Source: Anthonomus grandis grandis (lineage: Eukaryota > Arthropoda > Insecta > Coleoptera > Curculionidae). Taken from it: a DNA stretch of 64,000 bases. Location: NCBI RefSeq assembly GCF_022605725.1, contig NC_065567.1, forward strand, positions 31,971,127 to 32,035,126, given 5' to 3'. Position 1 is the stretch's first letter. Every line of letters begins with the position of its first letter. The notes beneath the pieces were generated by a model. That model made no database searches and had not been told where the DNA came from. It saw nothing but the letters and a program-made list of their open reading frames with translations. Positions 24,501 to 36,750 of this stretch are shown in pieces. The position numbers and the translations under genes were made by a program.

Positions 24501-25460
24501 TCATTTCAAATTTCTAAAATCTAATGAATATTCCATTACAGTGTTTCTTAAATGCGGTTTTTTTGTACTTATTTAAACAGTATGAAAAAAAAAATTGACA
24601 TTTATTATAAAGGATTTTTTCTTAAAAGCCTGGAAGATGTAAATTATTACAGCAAAAATCCTGGAATAAAATGAGAAATTATTTTAAATGCCTGGAAGAC
24701 ATGAAAAATGATTTCCAATGCCTGGGATATAAAAATATTCCAAAAAATTCTGAAATATAACGAAAATTAATTTGAAATGCCCTTGAGAGAAAATTTAAAA
24801 AATATTTGAAATATCTGGAAAATTAACAAAATATTTTCAGTGCCTCAAAGATATAGAAACATCAATTTATATATTACCTTGATTAAGAAATTGCGGCTTA
24901 AAATAAGCAAATAAATAAGTATTTTTAAGGAATTAATTAAAAAATTATTTAAAATACCTGGGAGATTTAAAAAAATATTTCGAATGCTTGAAGGATATAA
25001 AATAGTATTCCAAAAATCTGGCAGTTAAATATGAATTTATTTCAAATATTTTGAAGGCATAAAATGCTCCAAGGTCCTGAAAGAAAAGGAAAAGTTTCCA
25101 AAAATTCCCTGTCTTTAATGAAAAATTACTTTAAATGCTTGGAATAAAATAAAAAATTATTTAAAATGCCTGGAAGATATACAAAATTATTTTTAATACC
25201 TAGAAGATGTAAAAAGTTCCAAAATAAAATTAAAATTTATTTCAATTATTTAGGAGGCAAAAATAACTTCTAACAGAAAATATTTGAAATATCTGAAAAA
25301 TTAACAAAAAAAAAATACTTTCAGTGCACAACATATTGCTGTTTTTATGTCTTCTAGACACTGGAAATGACTCCTTAAATAAAATTTATACAATCAATTA
25401 CTTAAAAAGCATATTTTGCACTAAAAAATTACACCTCTGAGAATAGTGAATAAAATTTAA
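21509..25460 (+). repeat. Minisatellite array, block 4, with a ~1.9-kb direct duplication
   Basis: Two long units of 30-bp phrases follow each other: about 21510-23265 and about 23465-25275. Matching landmarks include CTAAAAATAAAAGAAAGATT (21520/23465), GGGCTGTTTATACTATCATT (22097/23997, again at about 24268) and the run TGCCTGGAAGACATGAAAAA (22681/24690). The second unit contains an extra internal duplication of about 270 bp, around 23997 versus 24268. Divergence between units is mainly small indels, so this duplication is younger than the monomers it contains. Confidence 0.7.
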
Positions 25461-26030
25461 AAAAATTATTTTTTTTGCCAAGACTTACATTTGAGAGTTC
25501 GACTTAACAGCAAACAATAGAAATTACAAAATATTATAAACATAAAGCTTTGAAATAAGCATACCTCTCTTGTAATATAGAAAAAAAAAGAAAAAAAAAT
25601 GTGCCAAACCTTAAACGTCGAGCGAATCATTGACCCTATAAAGCTAACTTGCACGCCTTCCCAATTTCACCCCAATTTGATAGGATGAAAATAATTACCC
25701 CCTGATAAAACAAAATTAGCATTTATTGCGCGGTTTAATTTCCGGCTCTAAATCACACGGTATTCCTTGGTCGACAGCAGCGCAGAAAAGAAAATAACGG
25801 CGGGATTAAAATCCCGTCAGACATGGAAACAAATAGAGACTTTGGCGCCGGGACGTGTCGCAAATGAAACTGAGATATAAGGGAAAAGTCAGTTAACAGG
25901 TGCGAGATAAATATTGTTGCTGAAACGGATATTACAGCAGTAGTTAACTATCGAAGATATATCACTTCTTTCAGGTTTGTCCTATTCATATTCTAGTTCA
26001 CTCAGTTGAAAATTATAATTTGCTCTGGAA
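25461..26030. other. Unique spacer with GC-richer patch
   Basis: Between two satellite blocks. The stretch 25740-25900 is GC-richer, with a small hairpin (CGGGATTAAAATCCCG near 25802-25817) and TTGGCGCCGGGACG. No coding frame of note. The 62-codon minus frame at 25466-25654 looks random. It may be a conserved non-coding element. Confidence 0.3.
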
Positions 26031-29000
26031 CTGATCACTAAAAAACACTCAGATGACGCTAGACTAGTTAACGGCAAAAGCAAATAAGGTATAAGTGAAA
26101 GCAAAAGAGATAAAAATAAACTTGTGTATTTTTATTATGAGTGTAAAGTATGAGACTTCATGACCGTCAAGCCAATTGCTTTTCTGATTGCAACTCGCCC
26201 ATTTCCCACACGGGAACATTTTTAATTTAATTTTGAGAAAAATGTGTCTTATGTGTTGACAAGTCGCTCTCGCGAGATAAGTTTGTGTTAACATCACACT
26301 TTTTATGCATAACTTAAATGGATATTGTTCACACTTTGAATAACAATTTGTATTATCAGCAAGAAGGAATTAGTTTTTAATTTTTCCTTGCAGGGTAAAT
26401 TGTGGAAAATATGTTTTTGCCAACTGCTTATACCTACTAAGACTGCTGCTCAACCTATTAAGACTCAATAAACATATTAAAATTATAAAAAGAAATACTA
26501 TATTATTTAATAAGGGTATAGAAAATTATTTGCAAGTTAAACTGAGATATGAACTCACACTTTTTATGCATAATTTAAATGGATATTGTTCCCACTTTGA
26601 ATTACAATTTGTATTATGGAAAAAGCAAATGAATTTAGGATTTTTTTGTAGGATAAACTGTGGCAAATGTTCTTGTCAATTGAACAATTCATATAAAAAA
26701 TTACTAAACATATTATAGAAATGGCAAAAAATAATATATTATTTATTCATTCTACAAATACTATGAAAATATAGTAGTTACTTGCAAAGTCACAAAAATT
26801 TAGTACTTCTGTTTTAAGCAAGACAATAATTTAAACAAAAAAATAAACAATACTATAAACTAGGTTGCCATACTTCTATATACAAAAAATACAAAAATAA
26901 CGCATAAACACATTTTTTATGCATAACTTAAATGGATATTGTTCCCACTTTGAACGACAATTTTTATTATGAGCAAAAAGCAATTAGGTTTCAATTCTTT
27001 CTTGCAAGGTACATTGTGGAAAATATTTTTGCCAACTGCTCAACACCTATTAAGACTCAATAAACATATTAAAATTATAAAAAGAAATACTATATTATTT
27101 AATAAGGGTATAGAAAATTATTTGCAAATGAAACTGAGATACAAAAAAACAGTCAGTTAAAGAGTGCGAGATTAATGTTGCTGTTAAAATAGATATTACA
27201 ACGGTTTTCATAGTCATATTCCAGTTCAAGCAACACAGTTTATTTACTTAATTTTTTGATTCAGCTGAACATTTTAATTTGCTCTGTAAATGCTTATATC
27301 TTCTTGCTGTGCGCTATACACTAAGAGAACACTCAGACGACGCTAGACTAGTTAAGGGCGAAAGCAAATAAGGTACAAGTGAAAGCAAAAGAGATAAAAA
27401 TAAACCTATGTATTCTCCTCGCCCATTTCTCACATGTGAACATTTTTAATTTAATATTGAAAAAAAAATGCCTTATGGATTAATAAGTCGCCCCCGCAAG
27501 ATAAGTTTGTGTTGAAATCACACTTTTTATGCATAACTTAAATGGATATTGTTCCCACTTTGAATTACAATTTGTATTATGGAAAAAACAAATGAACTTA
27601 AAATTTTTTTGTAGGGTAAATTGTGGCAAATGTTCTTGTCAATTGAACAATTCATATAAAAAATTATTAAACCTATTATAGAAATAACAAAAAATAATAT
27701 ATTATTTATTCACTCTACAAATACTATGAAAATATAGTAGTTACTTGCAAAGTTACAAAAATTTAGTACTTCTATTCTAAGCAAGAGAATAATTTAAACA
27801 AGAAAAAAAAATACTATAAACTAAGTAGCCATACTTCTATACACAAAAAATACAAAAAGAACGCATAAACACATTTTTTATGCATAACTTAAATGGATAT
27901 TGTTCCCACTTTGAACGAGAATTTCTATTATGAGCAAAAAGCAATTAGGTGTCAATTCTTTCTTTCAGGGTACATTGTGGAAAATATTTTTGCCAACTGC
28001 TCCACACCTATTAAGACTTAATAAACATATTAAAATTATGAAAAGAAATACTATATTATTTAATAAGGGTATAGAAAATTATTTGCAAATGAAACTGAGA
28101 TACAAAAAGACAGTCAGTTAAAGAGTGCAAGAATAATGTTGCTGCTGAAATGGATATTACAACGGTTTTCATATTCATATTCTAGTTCAAACAACGCAGT
28201 TCATTTAATTTTTTCATTCAGTTAAACATTTTAGTTTGCTCTGGAAATGCTTAATATCTTCGTGCTCTGTGCTATACACTAAGAGAACGCTCAGACGACG
28301 CTAGACTAGTTAAAGGCGAAAGCAAATAAGGTACAAGTGACAGCAAAAGAGATAAAAATAAACCTGTGTATTCTCCTCGCCCATTTCCCACATGGGAACA
28401 TTTTTAATTTAATTTTGAAAAAAATTGTGTTTTGGATTAATAAGTCGCCCTCACGAGATACGTTTGTGTTAACATCACACTTTTTATGCATAACTTAAAT
28501 GGATATTGTTCCCACTTTAAATAACAATTTGTATTATGGAAAAAGCAAATGATTTTAAGATTTTTTTGTAGGGTAAATTGTGGCAAATGTTATTGTCAAT
28601 TATTAAATTCATATAAAGATTTATTAAACATATAATAATAATGACAAGAAATAATAAATTATTTAGTCAACAAACACTATGAAAGTATAGTAGTTACTTG
28701 CAAAGTTACAAAAATGTATTACTTCCATTACAAGGAAAAGAATAGTTTAAACAATAAAAATTAAATATACTTTAGACTAGGTAAAAAAACAAAAAGAAAC
28801 AAAGCATAGAATAAAATTTAAATTTAAATAGTCTAGGTCAGTGTCCCATTGCAACGTTGTATATTTTTGACTTGAAGAAAAGAAATTCAAGGAACTTGTA
28901 CCACACAGCTTCCTACTACAAATATCCAGCATCGTATTTCGTAAAGATGTTCTACCTGGATGAACATTAAAAATCTCAGTTGCCAACATTTTAAGTCTAA

Positions 29001-30450
29001 TTTTTGACAATTTGGTATTTACAAACTTTACTAAAGCCCAATTTTTATATTTTAAATTCTTCAGTATATTACAAACAAATAATACAGATTTTATTTCCCT
29101 TCTCACACTTAGCATTGTAAAGACTCGAACATAGATCTATAGGATATAAGGGTATGCATTTTTGTGTCGAATGTACAGATACCTTAAAAATATTTTCTGC
29201 ACTTTATCAATTAAATCAATATTAGGCAATATGGGCTGTAGGTGACCATACAATAAACGCATACTCCATATGAAGCTAACAAGTGTGTTATATAATTTTA
29301 TAATTGTGTTGGTTTTAAAGTGCTTACCATTACAAATGACTAGTTATATAATTATAGTGCTAATTAAACTTCATATATTCATCTCGAGGTTAATAATTAA
29401 TGAAATTATGATTTTTTATTTATTAAGGGTATTATCGAAAATAAATAACTTCTTTCCGGGTTTTCCTATTTATATTCCAGTTCAAGCAACAAAGTGTTTT
29501 TTTTTCTCCGTTGAAAATTGTAATTTCCTCTAAAAATGCTCATATTACCACCGCTGTTTGCTGTACACTAAGAGAACACTCAGACGACGCTAGACTAGTT
29601 AAGGGCGAAAGCAAATAAGGTACAAGTGAAAGCAAAAGAGATAAAAAAAACTTGTGTATTTTAATCGTGAGTATAAAATATAAACGTCAAGCAAATTAGT
29701 TTTCTGATTGAAAGTCGCCTGTTTTAGTTTAATTTTGAAAGAAATGTGTCAAATGAATTAATAAGTCGCGAAATCACACTTTTTATGCATAACTTAAATG
29801 GATATTGTTCCTACTTTGAATGCTAATTTGTATTATAAGAAGGGTTTGTTTATTGTGTTTGTGTTGCTCGCAGAATAGTTAGAAATAATCAAACCAGATA
29901 TATTCAGAGCAAAATGATAGAACTTTACCTATTCACTGGTCTTCAAGTGATAAATCATTTCATTTCTCACAGGCACTCCAATAATAAAAATGTTAATATC
30001 TTCGATCCTCTTATATAGATTTTTATATTTTTTAGCTTCATAACTTTCATAGAATCCCAAAAATTATGAATTTCAGAATGTGGCACTCCTGTAATAAGAT
30101 CTCCAATATTTTGGCTCATATTATAAGAAATTTTATAGTTTTAAAGGTTTCAAATCTCGTTAATTCCATAATGTTGAGTACGTAAACCCAAAAATTTGTC
30201 TAGTCTATAAGTAAGAAATTATTTTGTTTATTACAGGCACTCACATTCTGTTCTGAATACATCTCGATGAATTTATATTATGACCAAACCAATTCAATTC
30301 AATTTTTTTATGCAGTGTATACTGTGAAAAAAAACCTGCCAATACATATCGAAATTCAATTAATATTTTATAATAACAGCAATAAATAATAAATCAAAAA
30401 TATTATGCATGCATAATTTAAATGGTTATAATCCCTATTTTATTAGCAAT
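26031..30450 (+). repeat. ~0.96-kb complex satellite with nested shorter repeats
   Basis: Two landmarks recur. First, CACTTTTTATGCATAACTTA followed by ATGGATATTGTTC(C/A)CAC occurs near 26297, 26553, 26910, 27522, 27873, 28479 and 29776, with a faint copy near 30405. Second, CTCAGACGACGCTAGACTAG or near variants (TCAGATGACGCTAGAC in the first) occur near 26048, 27330, 28290 and 29579. Two units line up almost base for base about 960 bp apart (26900-27400 and 27865-28365). The twin 63-codon frames at 26969-27160 and 27930-28121 are products of this duplication, not genes. A retrotransposon fragment interrupts the array at 28777-29340. Confidence 0.75.
28777..29340 (-). pseudogene. Non-LTR retrotransposon ORF2, C-terminal fragment
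   Basis: Minus-strand frame resembling the region after the RT palm in CR1/Jockey-like elements. It has LYNTLVSFIWSMRLLYGH (compare LYN-x-LV-x-P-x-LEY), then DLIDKVQKIFLRYL, a YPY box, LSVRREIKSVLFVCNILKN and a closing VHPGRTSLRN-like stretch. One in-frame stop separates the first part from the 112-codon open part (28777-29115). The RT catalytic core is absent. It sits inside the 0.96-kb satellite and is flanked on both sides by satellite sequence, so it is an insertion or a captured fragment. Confidence 0.6.
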
Positions 30451-30990
30451 AATTGCAGCATGAACTATAAATTAATAAGATCTCTTCAATTAATTATAAT
30501 AGCAAACATAATTTTACTACCAAAGCTTGTTGACTTTAAGATCCTTCATTTCCTCATAATTCTACTTTTTGTTTTGTTTGAATTTTCCCTTTATCGGAAA
30601 CCAATAAGCCCTAACTAATACCCACAGGTCCTATCAAAACTCCTTACTGGACCCCAAAAAGTCCAGCTTTCAAGGATTAATTTTAAAACTCCTCACCCAG
30701 GTTAATGTAAACTAAAGGTAAATTTCAAATTTCAGAAACCGCCCGTCAATTGGTAATTAAGCGCGACGTGTTTAAAATATATTTTCACCCCCATGAAGCT
30801 CAACCCTTAAATCGGGTATTTATGACGGGTTTGAATTTTTAAATAGAAATCGTTCTGAGGGCATTTAATCTGTTTAATTTTGACATTTATCCGCTATAAT
30901 GTGAGATTATATTTAAATAGATTAATTCACTGAAAATTTGCCAGAGTATGACTTTATTATGACTAGTTATTGATTTTACGCACTAAAAAG
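30451..30990. other. Unassigned spacer
   Basis: Transition from satellite to unique sequence. A GC-richer stretch at 30730-30840 (CCGCCCGTCAATTGG, TTAAGCGCGACG) could be a conserved non-coding element. The 69-codon frame at 30409-30618 begins inside a satellite relic and is not called. Confidence 0.3.
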
Positions 30991-32190
30991 TTACCTCAAA
31001 CGTTATTTCAAATTTCTGGAAGATAAAATTCAATCAGGTTGGAAGCGAACATGTGCAATTAAAAAACAAACAATTCAGATGCCTGGAATTATTTTAAAAA
31101 TTCTGGAATAAAACTAGAAATTATTTAATGAATCTGGAAGATAGAAATAATGTGCAAAAATGCCGGGTACTAAATAGAAGGTTAGTTTAGATGCCTGAAA
31201 TTAAATAAGCATTTATTTTAAACAAAAAAAAGTGGAAAAGGAAATTTTATTTACTGATACTTGGAATGTTAATAAAATTCCACTTTTTTCATAAATTTTT
31301 TTTATGTAAAGTTCCATATTAATTGAAAAAAATATTGCGAATAAATTTTGTGTTTTTACTGTTAATGAATAATTTAGATTTTTCAGTTAAGTCAGGAAAA
31401 TTAAACCTAATTTTTTTAGCGAGTATATGATACAACAATTCCCTTTAGTGCTTAAAACTCGATAAAAACATCTTTCTGTTTTATAAACTTTTAGGGTGAA
31501 ATAAAATAATAATTAAAAATTTTGCAGAATATAAATTAAAAAAAAAAAAAATGTTTCTTTCAAGAGAAAATATAAAAAGTATACATGAGTATTAAATGTG
31601 CTATTAAGAAACTATTTCAAATGCCTGGAAGATATAAAAATTTACTCTAAAAATTGTGAAAGAAAATCAGAAGAATACAAAAGAATAAAACAAACATTTA
31701 TTTTAAACAAGAAAATTTTGCCAATTGAATAATGGAAAAGTAAAGGTTTCATTTAGTAGTACTTGGATTGTTAATAAAATTCCACTTTTTGCATATAATT
31801 TTTTTAAAACATAATTTTATGTCTATACTCTTAAGGGAATATATGGCATTTTCCAGTTAAATCAGGAAAATTAAACCCAGTTTCTTTAGCAAGTAGATAA
31901 TATAGCACAAACATAAAAAAAAACATTGTAAACTGAAGAGCCTTTTAATTTAAGTCGTTTAATCGGCTTAAAAAATAAATATTTAAGTATAGGGATTATA
32001 AGAACCTGGAAACATTACTTAATCCTGTTTTTTTTGTGCTTAAAATTCGACAAATACAACTCTATATTTTATGGACTTTTAGGGTTAAATAAAATAATAA
32101 TTAAACATTTGCCAGCATATAGAATAAGAGCTTTACAGCCAGAAATTATAAATTAACTGTACCGAATATGCAACTGTAATTAAATTATTT
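30991..32190 (+). repeat. Diverged tandem duplication (~0.5-0.6 kb) with 30-bp phrases
   Basis: Paired landmarks are GTTAATAAAATTCCACTTTT (31269/31770), CAGGAAAATTAAACC (31391/31865) and TTTTAGGGT(G/T)AAATAAAAT (31489/32079). The offsets run from about 475 to 590 bp, so the two units differ by indels. CCTGGAA phrases appear at 31081, 31132 and 31623. The sequence is A+T-rich and non-coding. Confidence 0.5.
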
Positions 32191-33830
32191 TTTTTTAAAT
32201 TAAATTATGTTTGTATGGATTTAAACTGACAATTAAATACGGGTATATTTTTCGAAATCAAAAGTCAATTAAAAATAAAAACCTTGTATATAAGTAACAT
32301 CTATGAAATGCCATAATTCCTCCTTTATATCCATCACACTTCCACCCGCTTCGGTAAATTGATTACTACCTTTTTTGTCTTACGAATAAAACATGACCTG
32401 GATTTCCACTTACGGTGTTTACATGTACATAAAAGGTACCCGTTTAACCCCAGTCGATAAATCTGGGCTTCCTTAAGTGATCTCTTTATGCCACTCGTCT
32501 CAGTAGCATAAAGTTTTCGCTTATCACGATGATATAGGAAATTGCATTCCTAACATCGCCATTATCGGGTCGATACTTTAAATTTAAAACAGGAAAATTT
32601 AGTTTTTTTTTTAAAAGAAAAATCACCATGTCAAATGATAAAATAAATATTTTCACTTTACTATTGGGGGTCTACGTTGACGTTAAACAAAACTGGATAT
32701 CAATTAAAGAGATTACCCGAAACTCCCACGTTTAGTAAGCAAACAACCAATTTAGCCGTAAATTCTGCAAAATTGTTACGTCATCTTGGAAATAGAGAAG
32801 TGAGAGAGTTGTGGTGTTTGAAGAGGTGTTTGGCGAACATTTTGCGATCGAAATCGTGATGCTTTAGGGGTAAGATGTTTACAATAATTATGTGCACTCA
32901 GCATTTTCGATTAATTATCTTAATTTTACCACAAAACGTGATTCGGACCAAATAAATGAAAAATGAAGTTAAATTGATTTCGAAAAAATAGCAAAAATAA
33001 TGACATGTAACCCAGTTAATGCTTTATGATCCATATCAGAACCGAACAAAAAATACTTTATGTGTATATTGAGGCATAGCTACATTTACTAATAGTGCTG
33101 TAATTGAAATATAATGACGCAGAAATCTAAAAAAAAAGAGGCCAAAAATCCATAGTGAACCCACGTTTTAAATTTCCTATTCCCGATATTCGTATTAAAA
33201 TTATTTAGGCATCGTAGGAACATTCTGTAACATTATAAAATAGTACAGAGGTGTACTAGAAGTAGAAACAATTAAAAATTAAATAATTAATTTAATTACT
33301 TTTTAAAATAAAACAAATTTATACACAAGGAACCACACCCCAGTGTTTGCACTAAAATATATGGAATTTTCAAGGCTATTTCGTAAATATGTTTTAAAAA
33401 ATTCTTTATCATTTAAAGGAATATGCTTGGAACATTCTTAAATATCCCCCAGTGACAGCTTTTAGATTATTTAATGGAATATAAAAAACATAAAAAATAT
33501 ATTACAGATATTTTTGTATATCTACGTATAACGTGACATCCCTAATTAATTTAATTAGTTACGTTTAGGTTATATATCAGTGAAATATTAAATAAATACT
33601 TATAATTTTATATGCTTAAATTATTATATAGTATAAAACTATTCAAAGGTAGGGAAATAGCAGTAAAATTTTCCTAGAAAATCCAAATGCTCCACAAATA
33701 TATTCAGTTCCTAAGGTATTACACATGAATATCTACGTCTAAAATCAAAATTACTTGAATATTGATACAAAATGACACTAATTCTAAATATTCTTATATA
33801 TAGTCCCAAGGTTTTGTAGCAATTCTTTAT
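32191..33830. other. Mostly unassigned sequence
   Basis: The stretch 32330-32580 is unique and moderately GC-rich. The frame at 32677-32859 starts at a non-ATG codon and has no known domain. From about 33200 the DNA turns into A+T-rich sequence that shares diverged words with 36751-37400. I see no gene. Confidence 0.3.
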
Positions 33831-34515
33831 TTTTTTTTTCAGGTATTTGAAGGGATTTTCTATATCTTCCAGGCACCAAAAATCAACTTTTTACCCTCCC
33901 AGCCCCTTGGAGTAATTTTTTATTTTATTCCAGGCATTTCAAGGGATTTTCAATGTCTTCCGAGCATTAGGAATTAACTTTTATGACCTCCTAGGCTTTT
34001 GGAGAAATATTTCATTTAATCCTAGGCATTTGAAATGACTCTATGACTTCCAGGCATTATAAATTAATTTGTTTACCTTTCCAGACTTTTGCAGCAATTT
34101 TTAATTTCATTTCAGGCACTTGAAGAGACTTTCTATGTCTTCCAGGCATCATAAATTATCTTTTGTATCCTGCCAGGCTTTTCAGGTAATTTTTTAATTT
34201 ATTCCAGGCATTTGAAGGGACTTTCCAGGTGTTTTATGTAAAATGAAGAGCCTTTTTTACCCTTTCAGGCTTATGCAGTAATTTTTAGTTCCATTTTAAA
34301 CATTTGAAGGAACTCTATGTTTTCCAGGCATCAGAAATTAACTTTTTTACCCTTCGAGGCTTTTGCAGTAATATCTCATTTTATTTCAGGTATTTGAAGG
34401 GATTTTTCAGGTCTTTCATGTAAAATGAGATCCTGTTTTACCCTCACAGGATTTTGAAGTAACTTTTTATTCTATTCCAGGCATTTAAAGGGAGTTTCTA
34501 AGTCTTTCAGTTATC
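33831..34515 (-). repeat. ~30-bp minisatellite array in reverse orientation
   Basis: The array phrase is read on the minus strand here, so the plus strand shows TTCCAGGCAT, TTATTCCAGGCATTTGAAG and TTTCAGGTATTTGAAGGG at intervals of about 30-60 bp. Most blocks contain a CTTTTG(G/C)AG(T/A)AA segment as well. The monomer is the same as in the main array, but orientation is opposite, so an inversion or independent seeding has occurred. Confidence 0.6.
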
Positions 34516-35110
34516 AATATTTATTAACATTATTTAAAGCATAATCATGTTATAATTTATAACACGACAATGCTTTAAATAATATATCAATTAAAATTAT
34601 TTCAAATTAGAAAAATATTCATGGAATATATTATTCAATCATCCTAGATATCTATTTTTTTTAAATCAGTTTCCACTAAATAAATTATTTAATTTTACTG
34701 GAAACGTTGACTAAATTGTTTAGTATTTTTGAACGACTCATTAGCATCATTGTACCTTAACGATCAACGTCAATTTGGTAAAGTTGAGGGTGAGTGCGGA
34801 AGATTATGTGCGTTTATCCCCACCTCTGGTGTACCATATGGGTTGACTTCTTGCCTCTTTCGCCATATTAAACTCCACAGGTATCCATAAAAACCTACGA
34901 AGAGCGTAGTCGGAAGGAATATGTTCTACCAAAAATTAGTTCCGACCCGATATGTATCTGGATTCTCCCGTTGTCTACAGAGTATTACATCATATCAAAT
35001 AGTATTAGGTACCAGAGCATCCCATATTTTAGCACACGATCTCAAGTGTTCAGTACCAGATTGAGTCTCATACTTCACTTGTCATCAATGTCAATATTGA
35101 CACATATAAT
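34516..35110. other. Unassigned
   Basis: The first part is A+T-rich with words shared with 36751-37400. The stretch 34790-35060 is unique, with more balanced composition and no open frame of note. Confidence 0.25.
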
Positions 35111-35790
35111 TGAGTAAAACATCAATAAATTAGTTTTTAAGGCGTTTTATTGCGATATGTCTAAAGTTCATTGATATAATCATCTTCGCCTACTATTGAA
35201 CTAACAAATTACTAATTCATTCATTTCTACTAATGAACATCAACAAAGCCTGGCTTCGTAACATGGGGACACTGTTTTGAATCTGTCAATTATGTAATGC
35301 GACTTGTCAATAGTTTCAGATATTAACATGAAAACTTTCGTGAACCGTGGAGTAATTCGTTTTAAGGTGTTTCATTGCTATTTGTTATAAAGCTCATTAA
35401 AATAATCATCCTCGCCTACTATTTGCCATTCCTACTAATGAATATTAGTAGGAATATTATAAACAAGACAACACAGCTTGACATCGTAATATGGCAACAA
35501 TATTTTAAATCTGTCAATAATGTCACATTGAAAATCAATAAATTTTTTTCGTTTTTAAGTCATTCTACTGTTTTTTTGTCATAAAATCTAATCATCTAAT
35601 CATCCAATCATCTCCACCTCTTAATGAAGCTTAGTAGGTGGAGATGATTGGATGATTAGATTAGACCTTTTAATGACCTATAATTAAACATATTCTTACT
35701 ATTGTAACTTGGGAAAAGTATTTTTATAGTGTCATGTCATGTCTTGTCATCAATGTCACTTGTCATTTCAAAGTTAGTTTAAAAAGTCAA
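35111..35790 (+). repeat. ~200-bp tandem repeat whose units carry hairpins
   Basis: Three units begin near 35130, 35355 and 35548. They share TTTTAAGGCGTTTTATTG or its variants, ATAATCATC(T/C)TCGCCTACTA, a hairpin, then AATCTGTCAAT and related words. The hairpins are 6-bp arms at 35221-35238, perfect 12-bp arms at 35428-35439/35444-35455 (loop 4), and perfect 26-bp arms at 35594-35619/35636-35661 (loop 16). A simple slip repeat (ATCTAATC) precedes the last. It is not coding. Confidence 0.65.
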
Positions 35791-36392
35791 TCATCAGTCA
35801 TTTGAAGTTTTTAGGGCACAGTCTTCAGCTTTCAGCTTTCCATAATTTATTTCTCAATTCTTGAGTTTTTGATGAATTCAACTCCTTGTTTTTAAATTAT
35901 TAGTCACTTTACAGGAAAGTAACTTAAATTGCCAAGCTTGAATGACATTAGGACATATCTCATGCATTACATTAATAAGGTTGGTCTGAAGTCGTTTTTC
36001 CAGGTAAGACTACCCGCCATCCATGCAGTTTATCTAAGACCACGAGGTTTCAGAAATCAATTCGCGTTTTTGCCGGACTTTCTCATATGAGTTAGAGTAA
36101 TTTGTGGTTCTATTCATGCCCATTCTACATACTACTTTTCGCATAGAACAAACTGATAATGTGAACTAAGTGGAGACTAAGCTCAGGATATATAAACTGT
36201 ACTTGATACCACCTGACATCGTTGCCCTGGAGTCTTTACAAGAAGTTGTAAACGAGTGATTGTGGATCTAGCGATATGATCGTGCGAGGCGAGGGGCTCC
36301 ACTAGTGTAGACTTTTGGGTTCCGCACATGTTATGGACCATACTTTTATTTAACTAAAGAGAATATGTGCAATAATCATAAATACTATATTT
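35791..36392. other. Unassigned
   Basis: Moderately balanced composition, no obvious repeat, and no frame longer than 60 codons. It could be flanking or 3' UTR sequence of the minus-strand acidic exons that end at 36393. Confidence 0.3.
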
Positions 36393-36750
36393 CTAACAGG
36401 AAAGAAGAAAACGATACGTAATTGTCGGTTTCTCGTCACCTAAAGTTCCTAAGAATAAAAGGCGCCAGTCACAAAGATTGCTTACCTTCATTTTGATTTT
36501 CCCCCTCTTCACCATCGTCCAACTCTTTTTTCGTTTGAGATTCTTCATCGTGATCGCGGTCGGATCTACAATTAAAGTAAATATGTAACTAAATATTTTT
36601 CATATTTTACTTACGTCATCACCTTTCAGAATATTGCTCGTCATCAATATCTTCTTCCAGACTATGCTCTTCCTCTTCCATTCCCTCCTCATCTTCCTCT
36701 TCTTGGATCGGAGTGGGACTCTTCGATCTCTTACTCTCTTTTCCTCTTCC
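36393..36750 (-). CDS. Acidic protein, three small exons (partial, tentative)
   Basis: On the minus strand three short coding pieces join in frame at plausible splice sites. Exon A (36750 down to 36623) reads RGKESKRSKSPTPIQEEED and on to DDEQYSER. It ends GAAAG|GTGATG. After a 57-bp intron, exon B (36565-36486, acceptor TTGTAG) reads SDRDHDEESQTKKELDD and ends at GAAG|GTAAGC. Exon C (36448-36393, acceptor TTCTTAG) reads TLGDEKPTITYRF and stops at TAG. Each codon split across a junction is restored (AG/A, G/GA), which argues for real splicing. The second intron is only 37 bp, unusually short. The SKSPTP and Glu/Asp-rich content suggests a nuclear or RNA-binding protein, but I cannot name the family. 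An in-frame TGA at 36751 limits exon A upstream. It could be a gene fragment or pseudogene. Confidence 0.4.

Noticed and set aside
8481..25460. CRISPR-like regular repeats
   Set aside because: Eukaryotic context, and the repeats are degenerate and contiguous with no unique spacers between identical repeats.
26969..28121. Two near-identical 63-codon frames (26969-27160, 27930-28121)
   Set aside because: They start at the same place in two copies of the 0.96-kb satellite. Identity comes from the repeat, and codon content is A+T-driven.
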